From Latrodectus hesperus (lineage: Eukaryota > Arthropoda > Arachnida > Araneae > Theridiidae), in the NCBI GenBank assembly GCA_037975125.1, contig CM075855.1, forward strand, positions 81,281,085 to 81,345,084: a DNA stretch of 64,000 bases, in the 5' to 3' direction. Below are positions 23,501-39,400 of this stretch, piece by piece (the stretch's first letter is position 1; each line of letters begins with the position of its first letter). Position numbers and translations under genes: made by a program. A model generated the notes under the pieces. It was not told the DNA's origin. It saw only the letters and a program-made list of their open reading frames with translations, and made no database searches.

Positions 23501-26500
23501 TTACTTATACTTTTAATTTCTTAACAATTTTAATTTTTAGAAAAAATTTATAATCTCTTAATTTTTTCATATTTTTATGATATAAAAATATTTTTTTTAT
23601 ATTATTCCATGTAAACTAAACTCTGTGGCATGACAGCCCATTGAGGAGCCAAGGCTTACTGTGCCCATATTATTTTTCTTCACTAAGGTTTCCTAGCGTG
23701 TGAAGCATATGTCCAGGTTAGGTGGTCAACCTAAAACGAAACTTCAGTGTTCAGTTAGTTGCCAAGTATGCTTGATACTCAGTTTTATCCACTCACTGAT
23801 GGGATGAAAGGATAAGTTGATCTTGCCTAGAATGGAACCTCATATCTGTGTGTTAAAAGTGCAAAACGCTACAACTATGCCACTGGGATTATACTATTTC
23901 TTGTAGCTTTCAGAAATAATATTAAGTTTATTTTTTTTTGTTTCAAAATCTATAACTTTAACTTGTAGACTATTTTGATTTGCATGAAAAAAATTGTTAG
24001 TAAGAATAAGGTTAGAATGCCATCCACACAACTTTAGGGGGATGGATAAATAATATTTTCTCTCCATCAAACAGTGTAAGAGTATTTTAAATGTTGGGTT
24101 AAAAAGTATAAAGTATAAATAAGAAGGGCATAAAATACAAAAAAGTATGATATTAGTTTATTGTAATTGAACTTACTATTGTAAGAAGCTTTATGCTGCT
24201 TCTCTTTTCTTGGACCTTGCACCATTAAATCTAACTAATTAACTATTGTAGAAGTTGATTTAGCAAATTAAAATTCATTGCTTAAACTAAAATAAAATTT
24301 GTGACCATCTAAAGTATTCACCATAAATAACATATTTTGTTTACTATCTAAATTTGAATGTAGGAAACATAAATACCTTTTTTAATTGTGGGAATAAAAT
24401 TTGTAAAAACTGTAACTATTATTTCAACTTAATAATTTTGGCTATTGGTTTTATCTTCCATTTTGTCATTCCATATACTTACTTGCCACAGTATAAATGA
24501 ATATTTTACATTCGTATTAACCGATATTTGTTATTGCTTTGGTTTTACTGTTATGCATTAATATAGCATGAAAATATTTGAAATACATATGCATTTAAAC
24601 TTCAATTTATTCATGCTATTGTAAGTTAGAAATTCTGTTGCTAAACTTAATTGTAAAAAGGAAATTATACCTGAAAAATATTTAATTAAATTTTCACAAT
24701 TTGCTGAACATATGATAGACAATATACTATAAAATATGTATATAACTTAGAATTTCTTATTTCTCCTTAAGTGGAAGTAGAATTTCTCTATTTAAATAAA
24801 AAAATTTGTTAAAAATTTGGGATATATTAATGAGAATTAATTGTACATATTAGTTATCCGAAATGTTACTAACATTCATTCAATAGTGAATTATGTAATT
24901 TCAGAAAAAAACATTGCATAGGTTATAAAACTTATTTCTATTTTTGAATTGTATTTTGTAGGTTATTTTGATGAAAAGGCAATGCCTTCAGCTGGTATGT
25001 TACCCTTTCTTCAAAATTCAATCTGTACTTTTAATAATACATGCTATCCCACTCTACATACTGAAGATGCCAGGGATACATTCTTTCTTCTAAATTCCTC
25101 TACGTAAGTCAACATTGTTTATTTGTAAAATTTTTGGAATTAGAACAAGTATTACATATTTTAAAAATGGAAATATAGATGTTATCTTTTATTTACACAT
25201 TTGCATTTTTCTAAAAATTGAAAATTTTCAACTTAGTTATTTAGATAGAAAAATTCCAAGTAAAATAATTCTAATTTTTATTGTTCTAGTGTTCTTAATT
25301 TTGCTGAAGAACTTGAAGAGACCTTAAGTAATCACCTAACAAAAGATGTAAAAATGTCTTTGGATAGAAGTCTTGAAGATTTTGAAACTATAAATTTTTT
25401 TATTAAGAAACTAACAGATCCAACAGTTCCTATTTTTGGTAAGGGTAAATTTTTTAATAAATTGACTTAAATTTTCAATTTTTTATTATGTTTGGAGCAA
25501 AGTTTATATCCTTTGTAAAAACTCTTATTTATGGACATGGACAAAAGATTAACTTATGAATTCTTTCCAAATTAGAAGTATAATTGTATTAAAGTATCTT
25601 ATATTAATTTGAGTTAAATTCATTATTAAGTTGTCATAATATTTTGGCTGATAAAACTTCTTAAATTATACTATTTATAACATGAATTCTTAAATTTATG
25701 ATTCTCCTGTAATTACTATGATTTTACAATAACACTACTTTATATACATGATTTCACATCTTACACTTCTATTTATCAAACAAATTTACAAACTATTAAG
25801 ATTACAGCAATTTTTAATAAATGACAAAAAATTGAAATTTTTTTAAATATTTTACTTTTCTTATTTTATTAAATAATTTAAAAACATTAAAAGTTTATTT
25901 GAAATAAGATTTTCCTGTTTTACTTTCCATAATTTGATTTTTTTACTAACCCAGATCTTAATTTTTCTACTGATATAAGCCAGATAGAAAACACTTTCCT
26001 AAATATTGAAAAATGAACCACTTATATTTCAAAAGCATTAAATAATTCAGTTTACTGTACTTTAACTGGGGAATCAGTGTTATGAAAATAAATAAAATCT
26101 TAACAAACTCAAAAAATTTTATGTAATTATTTAAAAATTACATCAAGTAATTACTTCGTATTTAAAAATGCAATTATTACATTACAATAAATAATGTAAT
26201 TACTTTTAAGCTTCTTCAATAATAATTTTGGTTTATCATCACATTGCTAAAAATTTTATATGCTTCCTTTTTGTTATCAAACATTTTGTTGCTTTTAGTT
26301 GTGGGAGAAAAAATCATTATTTACAATGATTTTCATTAAAGTTGATATTTATGCATTATGTTTTTAAAATTTTTTAATTATTACTCAGAATGGACATGCA
26401 TTTGATTGAGTGTTCTTGTTGTAAAATGTTAGTACATGAGAAAATCTCTGTTCTAGTTATTTGTTTCATAAACTTTTAACTGTATATTAAAATATAAATT

Positions 26501-29500
26501 GAAATATATTAACATGAACAATTCATGTGCAATATTAAAACTCCAGAATAATAATGACCTAAGTTTTTATTTAATTTATGAAAAAACAATTTGTTAACAA
26601 ATTGCTAATGATTTATATTTAATATTTTTAATAACATCCAGTTTTTAAAAGAACATTGATTACATGAGAGCAAAAACTCACAATTATTATGCAATCTTAT
26701 GCTAAAAAAATATCAGTGATATTTGTGGGGTAAAATACAAATGTGTATTTTTAACCTTTATTTTATTCAAAAATAAAATTCTCAACATTAAAAATCAGCT
26801 TAAGTATGTCCAGTTTAAAATCAGCTTTATGCTTTAGTTTAATTTTTCCAAAGAATATGGTTAAATTATGTTTTTACTGTAACTATGAATTATTTTAAAT
26901 TTATTTTATGTGATTAAATTTCTATTATATTAAAACTTATTTTTTTATCTTATTAAAGTTCATACATAAAATGTATTAGTGTGTATTTTATCATTTAATA
27001 CATTATTATAGATTTTAATAAAGTAAAACAATCAATTCACGTAATAAATCTTTATAAGAATGTGTTTTGCCTGATTTCCACATTTATCAAGAAAGGGAAA
27101 ATACTTTTTGTTATTAATGAATTAAAACAAACAATTTGATAATACCCAAAAATTTTGGATGTTAAGATTTCTATTATGTCTGTATACAAGTTTTATTTTA
27201 AAATTCACAAAATTTTTCAATTAAAAAATTAAATAGCTTTGTTTATGTGCTCTGAAAAGAGAATATGACAGTCTCAATAATTGCTTAAAATCTGCATGTT
27301 TTTTAAATTAATATTTTTCGTACTTGGAATCAAATATTTAATGATAAATAATTGTGTTATATAGTAGTTAATTACTCATTCAGCAATTTTACTGATATTC
27401 AAAATTCATATCTATTATTAAACATCTGTTTTGATGTATCATTGTTTAAACTGTTAATTAAAAATTTAATTATATTAGCAACCTAAAAGTGTTGAAATGG
27501 AAAATATTTTGAAGTATTCACCATTATGAGTTTTGGAGTGTTTGTAAATATCATAATCTTGTGTTTGCTATTAAACACATGATTGTGTACTTAGTACACA
27601 TATTCCAGTTTGTTTGTTAATAATTCTCTCATTGTGTTCAAATAATTGTAGCCTAGTAATTAATATTGATATTCATAAATTTTTAATGATTTAATTATGA
27701 AAATAAATACAAATTAATTTCATTTTCTCTTTTTTAGGTAATTTAAATATAGGCAATTTAGTTAAAGATAAATCATCTTTAAAAAAAGCCCTGCGGCATC
27801 GAAATGTTAGATTCTCCAAAGCAGCTGCTGAAACATTATTATCTTCTAGTATTAATTTTTCAGGCATACAAAAGGTGAAATGCAATACAATATGTTTCAA
27901 TAGTTATTTAAGTTTCTATTTCTTAAAGATTTTTTTAATTCTCAGAATGTTTAATTTCTTTTATTACTAATTCTAAGCTGCATATGATTTGTTCTATTGA
28001 TACTTAAACAAACTTATAAATATCCGTTATGATTTCTACACTTTTTAAAATTTTGATTCTTGTTATTAAAATTGCTTCAATTGTGTTGTTATTTTAAAGT
28101 TATTATCAAAGGTATTAGTAATTATATATTGGTTAAACAGTTGTAGAAATTACATTTATTTTTGTACATACTTTATTTTTCACAGTTTGTTCATTTAAGA
28201 TTTCTTTCTTTTGTCTTGTGTCAATTCATGATTATAAAAAACTGAATATTGAATTTAAGGAATTATTCCATGTTTTTTAGTCTTTTTTTGGAAGTTGCTT
28301 TTCAAAGAAAAGCTAAATTAAAATATTAAATTTTTAGGTTAATTAAATATGTTAATTTCAGTTTAACTATCTTTACTACTAATCTTGAATTAATCCTTCT
28401 AGTTTTAAATTTCAATTTAATATTAAAATTTGAAAATATTAAAGTTTAAATAGCAATCTTTGTTAGAAGCTTAGCAGATTTTTTTAACTGGTAAAATATT
28501 CTTGTAAAAAATATTTCCCTTGATTTAATATTCTTCTGAAGACAGTGTAAAGCAACTGCTAAAGTAAAAATAAATATCAAAAATATGAGATTCTTCGGCA
28601 TAATTAAATTTTAACTAATCATTCATATTTCTCATCATCTCATTCATTCCAAAATTCAATATATCTAAAAATTCGGTTAAACAAGTTAATCAGTATTTTT
28701 TAATTTACATGATTTGACATTAAAACTGTTGATTTTTTTGTTACACTTCTTTCCTGTAAAAAAGTATTTTTTAAAATTAGAGTAATAAGACATTTTTGTG
28801 ATTACAATTTGTGTGTCATACACTTTAGTTTTTAAGAGAAAATAAGTTTTAATTATTACAATTCTAATATTAAAACTTTCAATTAGTGTAGAAGGTAAGA
28901 ATTCATTTGTATATTATGGAAAGGTCTATAAAAGTAATCTGAAAGAAAGAAGTTTGTTTTTTATCAGGCAAATCTGTTTCAAGTCGTTCTCAGAAAAATT
29001 CTAACATTCCTGCAAATAATTCATAAGATTCAGCTCTGATAAATATTAAAATTATTGAGTATTTGTAAATTTAATGTGCTCTAGGTATTAAAATATACAT
29101 TAAAAATATGTTCTTGAAAAATTATTAACACATCTTTGTATCTTTTCTATTAAGAGTTACTGATTTTTATTACATTAGATATTTGATAGAGGTCGTCTAA
29201 GTTTAGAGGAGTATTTTTGTTCATCTGATGGATTAGAATATATAATAGATGCTCCACTTTACCGACAAGATGTTTTAATTGAAGAGTTGTGCAAACTAGA
29301 TGCTCCTAAAGTTAGGAAGTTTGCTCTGGAGATGGCTAAACAAGTAGATTATGATGAACTTCTGAATCAGGTATTTAATCAAATATATACATGTTAAAAT
29401 TTAACATTTATTTACATTGATTATATTCTTTACTCTTGTATTTCATTTTTTAGCTATCAACTGTTACTGCCAACAACACTGGGAATAAATTACACATCAA

Positions 29501-32500
29501 TGACTGGAAATTTCTTATGAGTGCATCAGGAAATGCAATGAATGATGTAAGTTCAATTATGTATTCTTGAATTTAGAATGTTAATAAAATGATCTTTGAA
29601 TCCTGTTGAAAGTTAACATTATAATGGCTAATTAAATATTTCTTATTTTCTGATAAAACATTTGCATTTACAATTAATTATCTTGACTAAATGTATTACT
29701 AAATATTATGTCCCAAATCTAACAAATTGTATGTAAATCAAATTCTCTTAGATTCTTATATTAAGTACTAATTTTTTTAATAATATTTCAGTTAATTTTG
29801 TATGCCTTAAATATTTACTGTTGTATGTCTGAATTCTTATCTGCTTATTTTACACTTTTGAGTAAGTAAACATTAGTACATTTTCCTGTACCTAGACACA
29901 ATTTAGAAGCAGTGACTAAGCGGAAGACTCTCTAATACTAAATTACATACTTTCTATAATTATAGTAGCTCTTATAAGAAAAAGGCCACATCAGTGTAAA
30001 TTCGCACTTGACTAAAATTGTGTAAAATGATTTAAAATTTCATGCTTATACTATATTAATTAACATTATAAGGGCTAATTATTATAATATTAACTAACAT
30101 AGTATAAGCATACATACTTACATTGTATTAAGTTGAAGTTGTTTTCCTATTAAGATCATTGTTTTAAAATCTTGACATCTGTGATGTATGACTTATCACT
30201 AAAAAATGTATAAAATAAAAAGTAAATGGAAAACAAATTATAGGTTCTGTTAAAAATATTTTTAAGTTCTCAAAATATGAAAACTGCATTCACCCAACTA
30301 AAAGAAATTAATATGCAGAATACTTGTGTTATGTTAGGAAAAATTTAGTAAAAGTTGGTTATTAAATTGAATGAAAAAAAAAACACAAAATTTGAATTTT
30401 GTTGACAAAAATAGTTTCAGCTAACAATACCTGATGTATAGTTAGCTGAAACTTTAAAATCTGATTTGGAAAATCTAAAATAAAAAAGAGTAAATAAATC
30501 TTGTTCTAAGTTAGAGTGTAAATAATTCAAGTCTTATTTTCACATTTGTATTATTCCTGGAAATATAATATATTTGAATCCTGATACTGACAATATTTTC
30601 ACTGAGTTTCAAGTACTTCCTGTTTATTTTGCAAATCACAGCAGAATATTTTTATTAGTACAAATAAGCACAGCATCAGAATAGATTATATACTTCTAAA
30701 AATGTAACCTTCAAACTCACTAATGCCCGCTTAATTCCAGAAATTTGATATCTTAGAAGTATTTATAAAAAAAATTATCTTAATAATTAAAGTAATTATA
30801 AGATAAAATAATTTTTTATAGTTATTTTAATTATTAAGATTTGTAAATTATGTATTTGGATAATTTGTACATTTTGGTTATACTGGAATATATAAATCTT
30901 AATTGGATTTATATATCTGAGAATTGTTATAAATTAGTATTTGTTTTTTATATCCCATTCATTCTCCATGATTATATAAAGTTAATCGAAACAATTATTA
31001 CCTAAACGAATTTTATTCGTAATGATATTTGGATATGAAATGATTTGGTTAATTATTAAATTTATTAAAATATAAAAGTTTAATATAGCATTATGTTTGA
31101 TTGATAAGTGTTTGATAAATAAAAATTCATAATGAAGTATGTCAAAATTTAATGATTCTTATAGTTGCTTTTGTATTTACAGATAAAAAACATGAACAAT
31201 TTGTATTATATTCTGATGAACTTTAATGCAACATGGCAAAAACTTGTTGAAGTATTTGATTCAGATGATGAGAACAAAACTTCTCACTTAATTCAATTGT
31301 TTACTTGTGGGCGCAACATGTCTTCATTGTTTGATCAAGATCGACAAGGACCTGCACGACATTTTGAAGAATTAAGACAACAGATGAAGAATGAAAGAGA
31401 AGTTTTTGTCAAAAATGATGACTTTAAGTATGTTTATGACAACACAACAAGTAAGTTTTAGGTTCTAAAGTTATTATAAAAATGCCTAATAACTTTATAA
31501 TATGTATCATAAATTTTTTCCATTTTTTAATATGCTTGTACATGCACAAAATTTATTCATCTTCAAGGAATCTTAAATTATATTTTATTATACGAAATTC
31601 TCACAAGTTAATATTATGAAGTTAATTCTTAAGGAGTTAATGTTCTTGCAAACTATTCGGACGTTTTCAGAAAATTTTAAATTTCAAACTTCTTTTCTGA
31701 ATTTTTTAATTTTGTAAAAAATGTATTAAAATACAATTTATGTTTGTTGTAAAAGATTTTTATTATTTTCTTCTAATAGTGTTGTCAAGAAATGAAGATT
31801 TCCATCCAATCAAAATAAAAAAATTAATTATAATGATTAGAAATGTTTTTTAATTATTTATGTATTTTAAATTCAAGAATTCAAGTTTGTTTTATTATTT
31901 ATAAACATATTTTTTTGACAATATTTTAAAAATTAATTACTATTTAATGTTATTTGTATTATTTAATATTTTATCTTAGCTGTTTAAAAATTAAATGTCT
32001 TAAACTCTCTAAACTTTTGCATTGCATAAAAAATTTTTATGTTCTAATATTTTGTTATGTTAAATATAAATGTTAGTAAAATAGTAATTTAAATTGCAAG
32101 TACCTATAAAAGTATGAACTTGTTTAAAATTCTACACAATAAAAACCTGATAAACATAAAATTGTTGACTCCAATAAGCAATTATAAATGTTAACATTAT
32201 ATTCTAGACCAAAATAGCTTATAAGAATAGCCTTAAAGAAATAATAGCTGTTAAAGAATTTTATTTCTTTAAAAATACTTTTTAATATTTCATTTGATAC
32301 TGAAGTACGTGCAAATGTAAAAAAACAGTTATATTTCTTTGGTAAAGGCTACAAACTCATTTCAGAAATTAAATAAATATTTCTTCTATTCATTTTGACA
32401 ACTAACAATATCATGATGTAAAATTTTGTCTCATATTTTCATATTACTGTGCAGTAGATGAAATGGATTTTGAAGAGTTCTCTAAATCACAGTTATTTAA

Positions 32501-35500
32501 GTGATTTGACAGTATATATATTTTTTCATATCATCTTATAAGACTTTTAGTAATGATACTTTTGTTTATATTTAGTTTATCAAATTTGTCTTTCAATTTT
32601 TAATTTATTTGATATATTTAGTGAAAATTTCTTTGAAATATTCATTACAGAAAAGTAAAAGCAAAAAAAGGGGTATGAAATTAATGGAAGTTGTTAAATT
32701 TTTTATTACAAATATTTTAGTGTATGCATATTTTATGTAATCAATGAAAGTCATGCAAAAAGTATTTTCATATTTAGTTTGGGAACCCTATTATTATTTT
32801 TCATTATTATTTTTTCTTATCATTAACTTCAGCATAAAAAATAAGTTTAAAAAATCTCAATTTAATTAATGAATAAGTAAAATTGTCACCATTAATAATT
32901 TATTTAGATTTTCTAACACTATTTTTTGTGAATATTAGCAATTATAAAATCCTTTGTTCATGTAAATTGTTCTTAAAATATTTACTCTCATATAGAAATA
33001 GTATTAATATCTTTTGTTGTATAAAATTTTTTATCACATGAATATCATTGAGACTGATGATAATGGAGTATCAAATACAGATCCTTTATACAGAGTTAAA
33101 TGTAGCTTGTCATCTACTTTATATGTGAAAGTATTTAATTTCAATTATAATAATTCTTTGAAATGTTTTAAATTAAAATATTTTTGAGAACTTAAAAAAA
33201 TTCTCTGTATATAAAGCTTCAAACTTGTTTTCATCAAATGTTAATGCTAATGTGGAATCCATTAAAGGCAAAATATTGTCCTGAAACTTTGTTTTAAAAT
33301 TTTTTTCTAACTTCTTTGTAAATTTTTTTATTAATATTTTATAGAAATTTGTTATCTTTATTTTTAATTTTTATCTTTCAACTTTATTTTAGCTCCAAAA
33401 TGCAACAATCTGTTCAGAACGTTAGAACAAAATCAATTGACAAGGATGTTATGGAATCAAATGAAACCGTTTGTGAGGGGAAAAATTATTTATTCTCCTA
33501 ACAGTAAAGCTGCTGCCAAAATTATTACCACAGTGAGTTTATTTTGTTTACTTGTTTCTTTTAATTTTTTTAATCACTTGCATTATTTTTAATGTTAATA
33601 ATTTTTTTTTAAATTATTTTCTCTAATTTATAAACCTGCATTTTTGTGGTGTTTTTTTATGTTCTACTATAATTGCAAATGATTAACTTGAATAAGAATG
33701 TGTGAGAAAAGAAAACTGAACTATATAAAATTAAATTTTATATTCAAGAACACAAAAATCCCAAAGTAATTAAATGGAAAAAAAAGATTTCATTTATAAA
33801 TCATTATGAAGTAAGAACTTTAAATAGATTAATTAAAATTCTGTTTTTAAAATTTTAATTTTTTAAAAAAGGAATTATATTTATTATTTGAATACCATTA
33901 GAATTTTTACGTTTTATTAAAACTTATTATTTATTTAAAATGACTGATATTGCTATTAATTTAAAAAATTTTTTTGACTTTCTGTTAGCTTATTTTATTT
34001 AACTGTTTTACTCTAATGAAAACAGTTATTGTATAATATTTGATATTATATAATTTAATTTCAATGTAAAAATACCACAAGTTGCCATTATATTTAACAC
34101 TAATAAATTCTTTTAAAATTGTCAGTAAACAACTTTGTAAAATTCTAAAAGGGAATTTTTTTAAGATAAAGTACACACACACACATATTCACAACATTTT
34201 TTACCTTGAAGCTTTTTATTAATTTTAGTGTATTATTCCATTTAATTTTGACTTATTTCCTTATAATGAATAATTGCAAATGCTCTCTATTATATAGAAA
34301 GCTATTCTTATTGTTAATTTTTTACCATAATTGTTTGAGATGATTCTTAGAAAATATTAATTCTTCGCATATTAAACTTTTCGTTCATGATAATTTTGTG
34401 ATGATTTAATATTTTGCCACATGAATATTAAATTTTTTGCTGTTATTTTAGTTGTAATAAAAGTAAATTTTCAGGTAAATGAAACTTTCTCACCACTTGT
34501 GGGAGCTGTTGATTTGTGTACTAAATGGTTGGATATTTGGTCTGGTCAAGTTTCTGATGCCTTAGGGAATAGCACAGAACATTTAGCAATTCTTGAAGTA
34601 TGTTCTTAAAAGCACATTATGAAATAGTGTATATATAAAACTATTGTAGTAAGAATTATTGTACATAAATATATCATGAATTATATACTGGAAGTATTTT
34701 ATGAACCATTGAATGTAATATATAATCTCCAAAAATATGCTTATTTGTTTTTATAAATACATATGTTTCAACCAATAATTTTTCAAAGTAATGAAAGAGT
34801 AAAATAAATTTTTCAATTTAATAATTTAAGTATTCAATTAATTGCTAAAATATATAATTTAAATGTGTTAATTTTTAAGTCTTCATTATTAAACAATTTT
34901 AAAGGTTGTGTATTGTTTGTAATTATTTATCACTTTAATTTAGTGTTTTTGTTTTTGTTACTATTATAAATATGTAAAACTTGTTGATTTCTATAACATG
35001 GTAGATAATATTTTATGTCCTTAATAAACAGAAAGCGCAGAAAAAGCACATTATTTTTTACTAGAGCAAGGAAATAGATTTACAATTGTTTAATCAAACT
35101 TGGCAAAATAAAAAATTAAGGTTTGAAACTAAAAGTAATTATATTTGTAATATTTTGTATTATTGAGCATTTATAAACTAAATTACGTAAATAGAAATGA
35201 ATGATCAGTTTTTAAATAATGCAAGGTCATATATCAGTTTTACTGTTTCCTGATGAATTTACTTGTTTTAAAGATTTACCTTGGATTTTCTCATTGTTGT
35301 CTTTATAGTTATTTTTTTATGAAATTTCTGAACATTTTTTACTTGTTTCAATAAATAAATTTTGAATTGAATTTAGTAATGATACAATGTCAAAATAGAG
35401 AATTTCTGTTTTTATAATTTTATTTCATTGGCTCAAGTGATAATCAGCTTATCTTTTTTTATTTTTTCTATGTTTGAATAATATTAATCATATGTTTATG

Positions 35501-36381
35501 GAAATCGTTTTGTCACTACGTAAATGAAAATGTTTTTGCTTATAATCATTTATAATAATACTTACTATTTTTCTACTATTTCAATATAAAAAAATAAATA
35601 CCCATTGTATTTAAATAGAATTGAAATATTTTTATATTTTATGTAGGATATTCTTCAACCAGGGAACTTTCCTTTTCAAGATATATTGGAAGAACTGATG
35701 GTAAATTCTTCTTTAACTGGTAATGCAAATGAAACACTTCAATCGATTTTAGAAACAATAGATGGAATTGCAAAAACTTTCTTATCAAATTCTACTGCAT
35801 ACCTTACAAAAGTGAATAAAGTTATAGAAGAAGTTAGGGACTACTTACAGGTCAGTATTTTTAAGTGCTTTGACACAACATACTAAATTAGTTTCTAATA
35901 GAAACATTTTTTATCTTGTATAAAAATGTTAAAAAAAAATTTTGTACACTTTAAAGTTACTTATTTTTTAATCATATTGTAACTAAAGTTTCTAACACAT
36001 GGTAAATGTTCTTGAATATTTGGGATGCAATTTTAATTTTGCATTCACTTAATAAAATGTAATAAAATTGGAATTTTTGGACTTCTGTAAGAAAAAATAA
36101 AATTTTATGCATATTTCACTAAAGATTTATTTCAAAATGTTTCTCAGTATTTAATTTATTGGTATATTTTATACCGAAATATGTATTTCGCATAAATTAT
36201 GAAGCAGTATATTTCTATACTTTAGTTATTAATTACAATTAATTTATGCTTTACTTACTTTTATTTTCAAAGTAAAATAATTCAAAAAATATTTTTCATA
36301 CTAGTAAATAATAGAAAATTAAAAACAATAATCTTTTAAATCATAATGCTTTAAACCTTGAACTATTTTTTCTGTGTTGTC

Positions 36382-36454
<73 letters not shown>

Positions 36455-39400
36455 CAGATTACCAATTTCTATAAAAAAATATTATATTTGCCATTAATGC
36501 AAAGTATGATGTTTCTATAAAAGATACTTTTTATGCAGTGTTTTGAAATGAATCGTTTTGTGGCATATGATACTGAATTGGAAATTGAAAAAGCTGGCAT
36601 GGAACTTATTAAAGATAATAAATTATGGGCCGGTGTAGTATTTACTAATCTAGAGAATCGAGATCAACTGCCGCATTACATACAATATAAAATTCGTATG
36701 GCTGCCAGCAAAGTTGATAGTACGAAAAGAGTTGAAGATAGGTATGTAATAACTTTCAATTTCAATAAACTAATGTTAAGAAATACAATAGAGTTTTTTA
36801 TGATGCATTTATACTGTATAAATATCTTGAAAGTAAATAATAAATTTTTTTGAAGAAAAATAGTGTTTTACGGAAATATTTTAATTTTTATTTTGGTATT
36901 AAGAAAAATATTTATTTGAAATTGTTTGGGATTATCAATCGATATAAAATTTATTCATTTATTAAATTCAACTTAATTTGGAATTATGTTATATTCATAA
37001 TGTGCTGCATGATAAAATTATAACACGCACATTAAGTAGTTAATTTTAAAATAATTTATGAGTTTATTGATTTTAACTAACAATATTTTTAAGTTTGAAA
37101 TTTTATGAAAAAAATTTTTTGAAATGTTTTATTTATATAGTAATATAAATATGAACCATGTGGTTTATAATACTGAATTTATTCTTTATATGCCAAAAGA
37201 TTTTTAATTTGTATAATAAATAATTTCAATTTTATCACAATTTAGATCTCAAGTTATTAATGACTGCATTTATTATTTATTAATTTATTTATAGGGTGTA
37301 TTCTTCTGTATTTTTTAAAATCAGTATTAAAATATAATATTTCTTGTGAAAAAAGTTTTTAACTTTTATTTTATTAACTTCAATATTGGGTTGTTCACAA
37401 AGTAATTTTGTTATTTGGTGAAAAGGAAAGATTGTTTTCTTTAATGAATAAAAATATTTAATTGAATTATATTTTGTCCAATACTTTTGCCATTTTTCTG
37501 ACAGTTGCATGATTCCACACTATGAATTGTTTGGCTTGTGCTTGCTAAAAAATTGATTCAGATGATTTTGGAATCCCTCATTCAAAGTAAAGATCAATAT
37601 AAAAAAATACTGAAGACCAGAATAAATAATAATCAGAAGGTACCAGATCTAGAGAATATGATGGATGTATTCCATTCAAGTTGTAGAAGCTTTTGGGGAG
37701 TTAAAAATCTTGTATGCTTCAATAATGCTTTTATGGTGTCTTTATCAATTTTAAATGTTTTTCCGAAATGTGGTGCATTTTCAATATCAAAATTGCCAAA
37801 TTGAAATTTTGCAAACCAGTTTTGTCACTGGTGTTCTGTTGACAAGTCTCCATACATGTCAGATAATATTTTTCTTGATAGAAATGCATTTTTACTTCTT
37901 CAATAGTTAAAAGTAAAATATGCTGAAAATTTAAATTTTTTACTTATATTTGTAAATTTGGCAATTTTTAATGCCAAATTTATATGCTTGAAAAGGTACC
38001 AACCAAAAACTATGCAGAATATCAAATTTTTCCATAAGTAAGCCTTGCTAGATCAGCTGCTAAAATTAATGATTATGTGACCTGAGGGTAAAGTTAGCGG
38101 TAAAGTCCTCTGTTGGGGAAAAAACAAAATTATTTTCTGAACACTTTAATATATTAGAATAATGACAAGATAATGTTTTGAGAATTCTGCATGTGTAATG
38201 GAATTAATTTTATTTTACATTTTTGTTAATGTCTTCACTGAATATTTCTATTATATATCTCTTTATTTAGATTTCATACTCCAGGTCCTAGACGAAGACC
38301 AGGCATTGACATGAAATACATTACTTATGGCTTTGCTTACCTTCAAGATATGATTGAACATGCTATAATTAGAGAGCAAACAGGAAGATCTAGTGATACT
38401 GGAGTTTATTTGCAGCAATTTCCTTATCCATGTTACATATTTGATCAGTAAGCGATATTTTATATGTTTTCCCCATTAAAAACTAAAAACTACTGAAAAA
38501 TAATTTATAATTGAATCATTAAAATAATGTTGAAAGCTAAATATTTACTTAAGTGATATCTCATTAATTAGTAAATTTTACCTCAAATAAGTAATGAGGT
38601 ACCCTTTTCTCCTTATGAGATAAACAAACACTATTAAATTCATGTTGTGAAGTAATCGAAATAAGTTAATTTTTTAATATATGAAGAAATGCTACAATAT
38701 ATTTTGAATAATTTTAGGAAGCCAAAGAGCTATAAAATTTATGTCGATGCATAAAAATTTTCGTATATCTGAAGCTAAGTAGAATTTTATCTTCATATGT
38801 CATTTTAATATTTTAACTTTGAAATATTAAAATATCTTTTGATCCCTCAAAAGTATTATAATTTTTTAATAAAAAAATCTGGTTTCACTATACATTTGTA
38901 ATATATATATATATATATATGATATTGATATTACAAATGGATTATCCTATATGAGATTGATGTTACAAAAAACTTTTTCTAGAAATTTAAATAATGTAAC
39001 AAAAGGTATTCCAAGCAAGTACTTCAAGTACTCTTAGTAAGTGTAACAAATAAGTTTAATATATGATTAATTATTTAGAGAAATAGGCATAATTAATTTA
39101 TTACAAATGTAAATATATAATACTATTGATTAAATTTGGAAATTTTTGGACTTGGGAGCTTGTCACCCTTTAATGCTGCAATTGTTATTGAAAACATTAT
39201 ACATTTATTCCTATAGATTTATAATGGCCCTTTCCCGCACTTTTCCTCTGTTTATGGTGTTATCCTGGGTTTACACTAGCTCCATGATTATAAAATCAAT
39301 TGTGTATGAAAAAGAACATCGTCTCAAAGAAGTCATGAAGGTTATGGGTCTAAATAATGGTGTTTTATGGCTTGCTTGGTTCATCAAGTCTCTTTTCAGC

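Larger units (their letters stand above)
29547..31182. other. Intron with SINE fragment and a cluster of hairpins
   Basis: Contains a family A SINE fragment (about 29903-29940) and three inverted repeats: 30052-30111, 30413-30453 and 30777-30840. No other feature. Confidence 0.5.
33533..36538. other. Introns around exons 10 and 11
   Basis: 33533-34474, 34598-35646 and 35851-36538. AT-rich, with an (AT)n microsatellite at 36385-36450 just before exon 12. No other feature recognised. Confidence 0.45.

Noticed and set aside
37538..37804. 88-residue + strand ORF
   Set aside because: It is the antisense shadow of the deleted mariner transposase.
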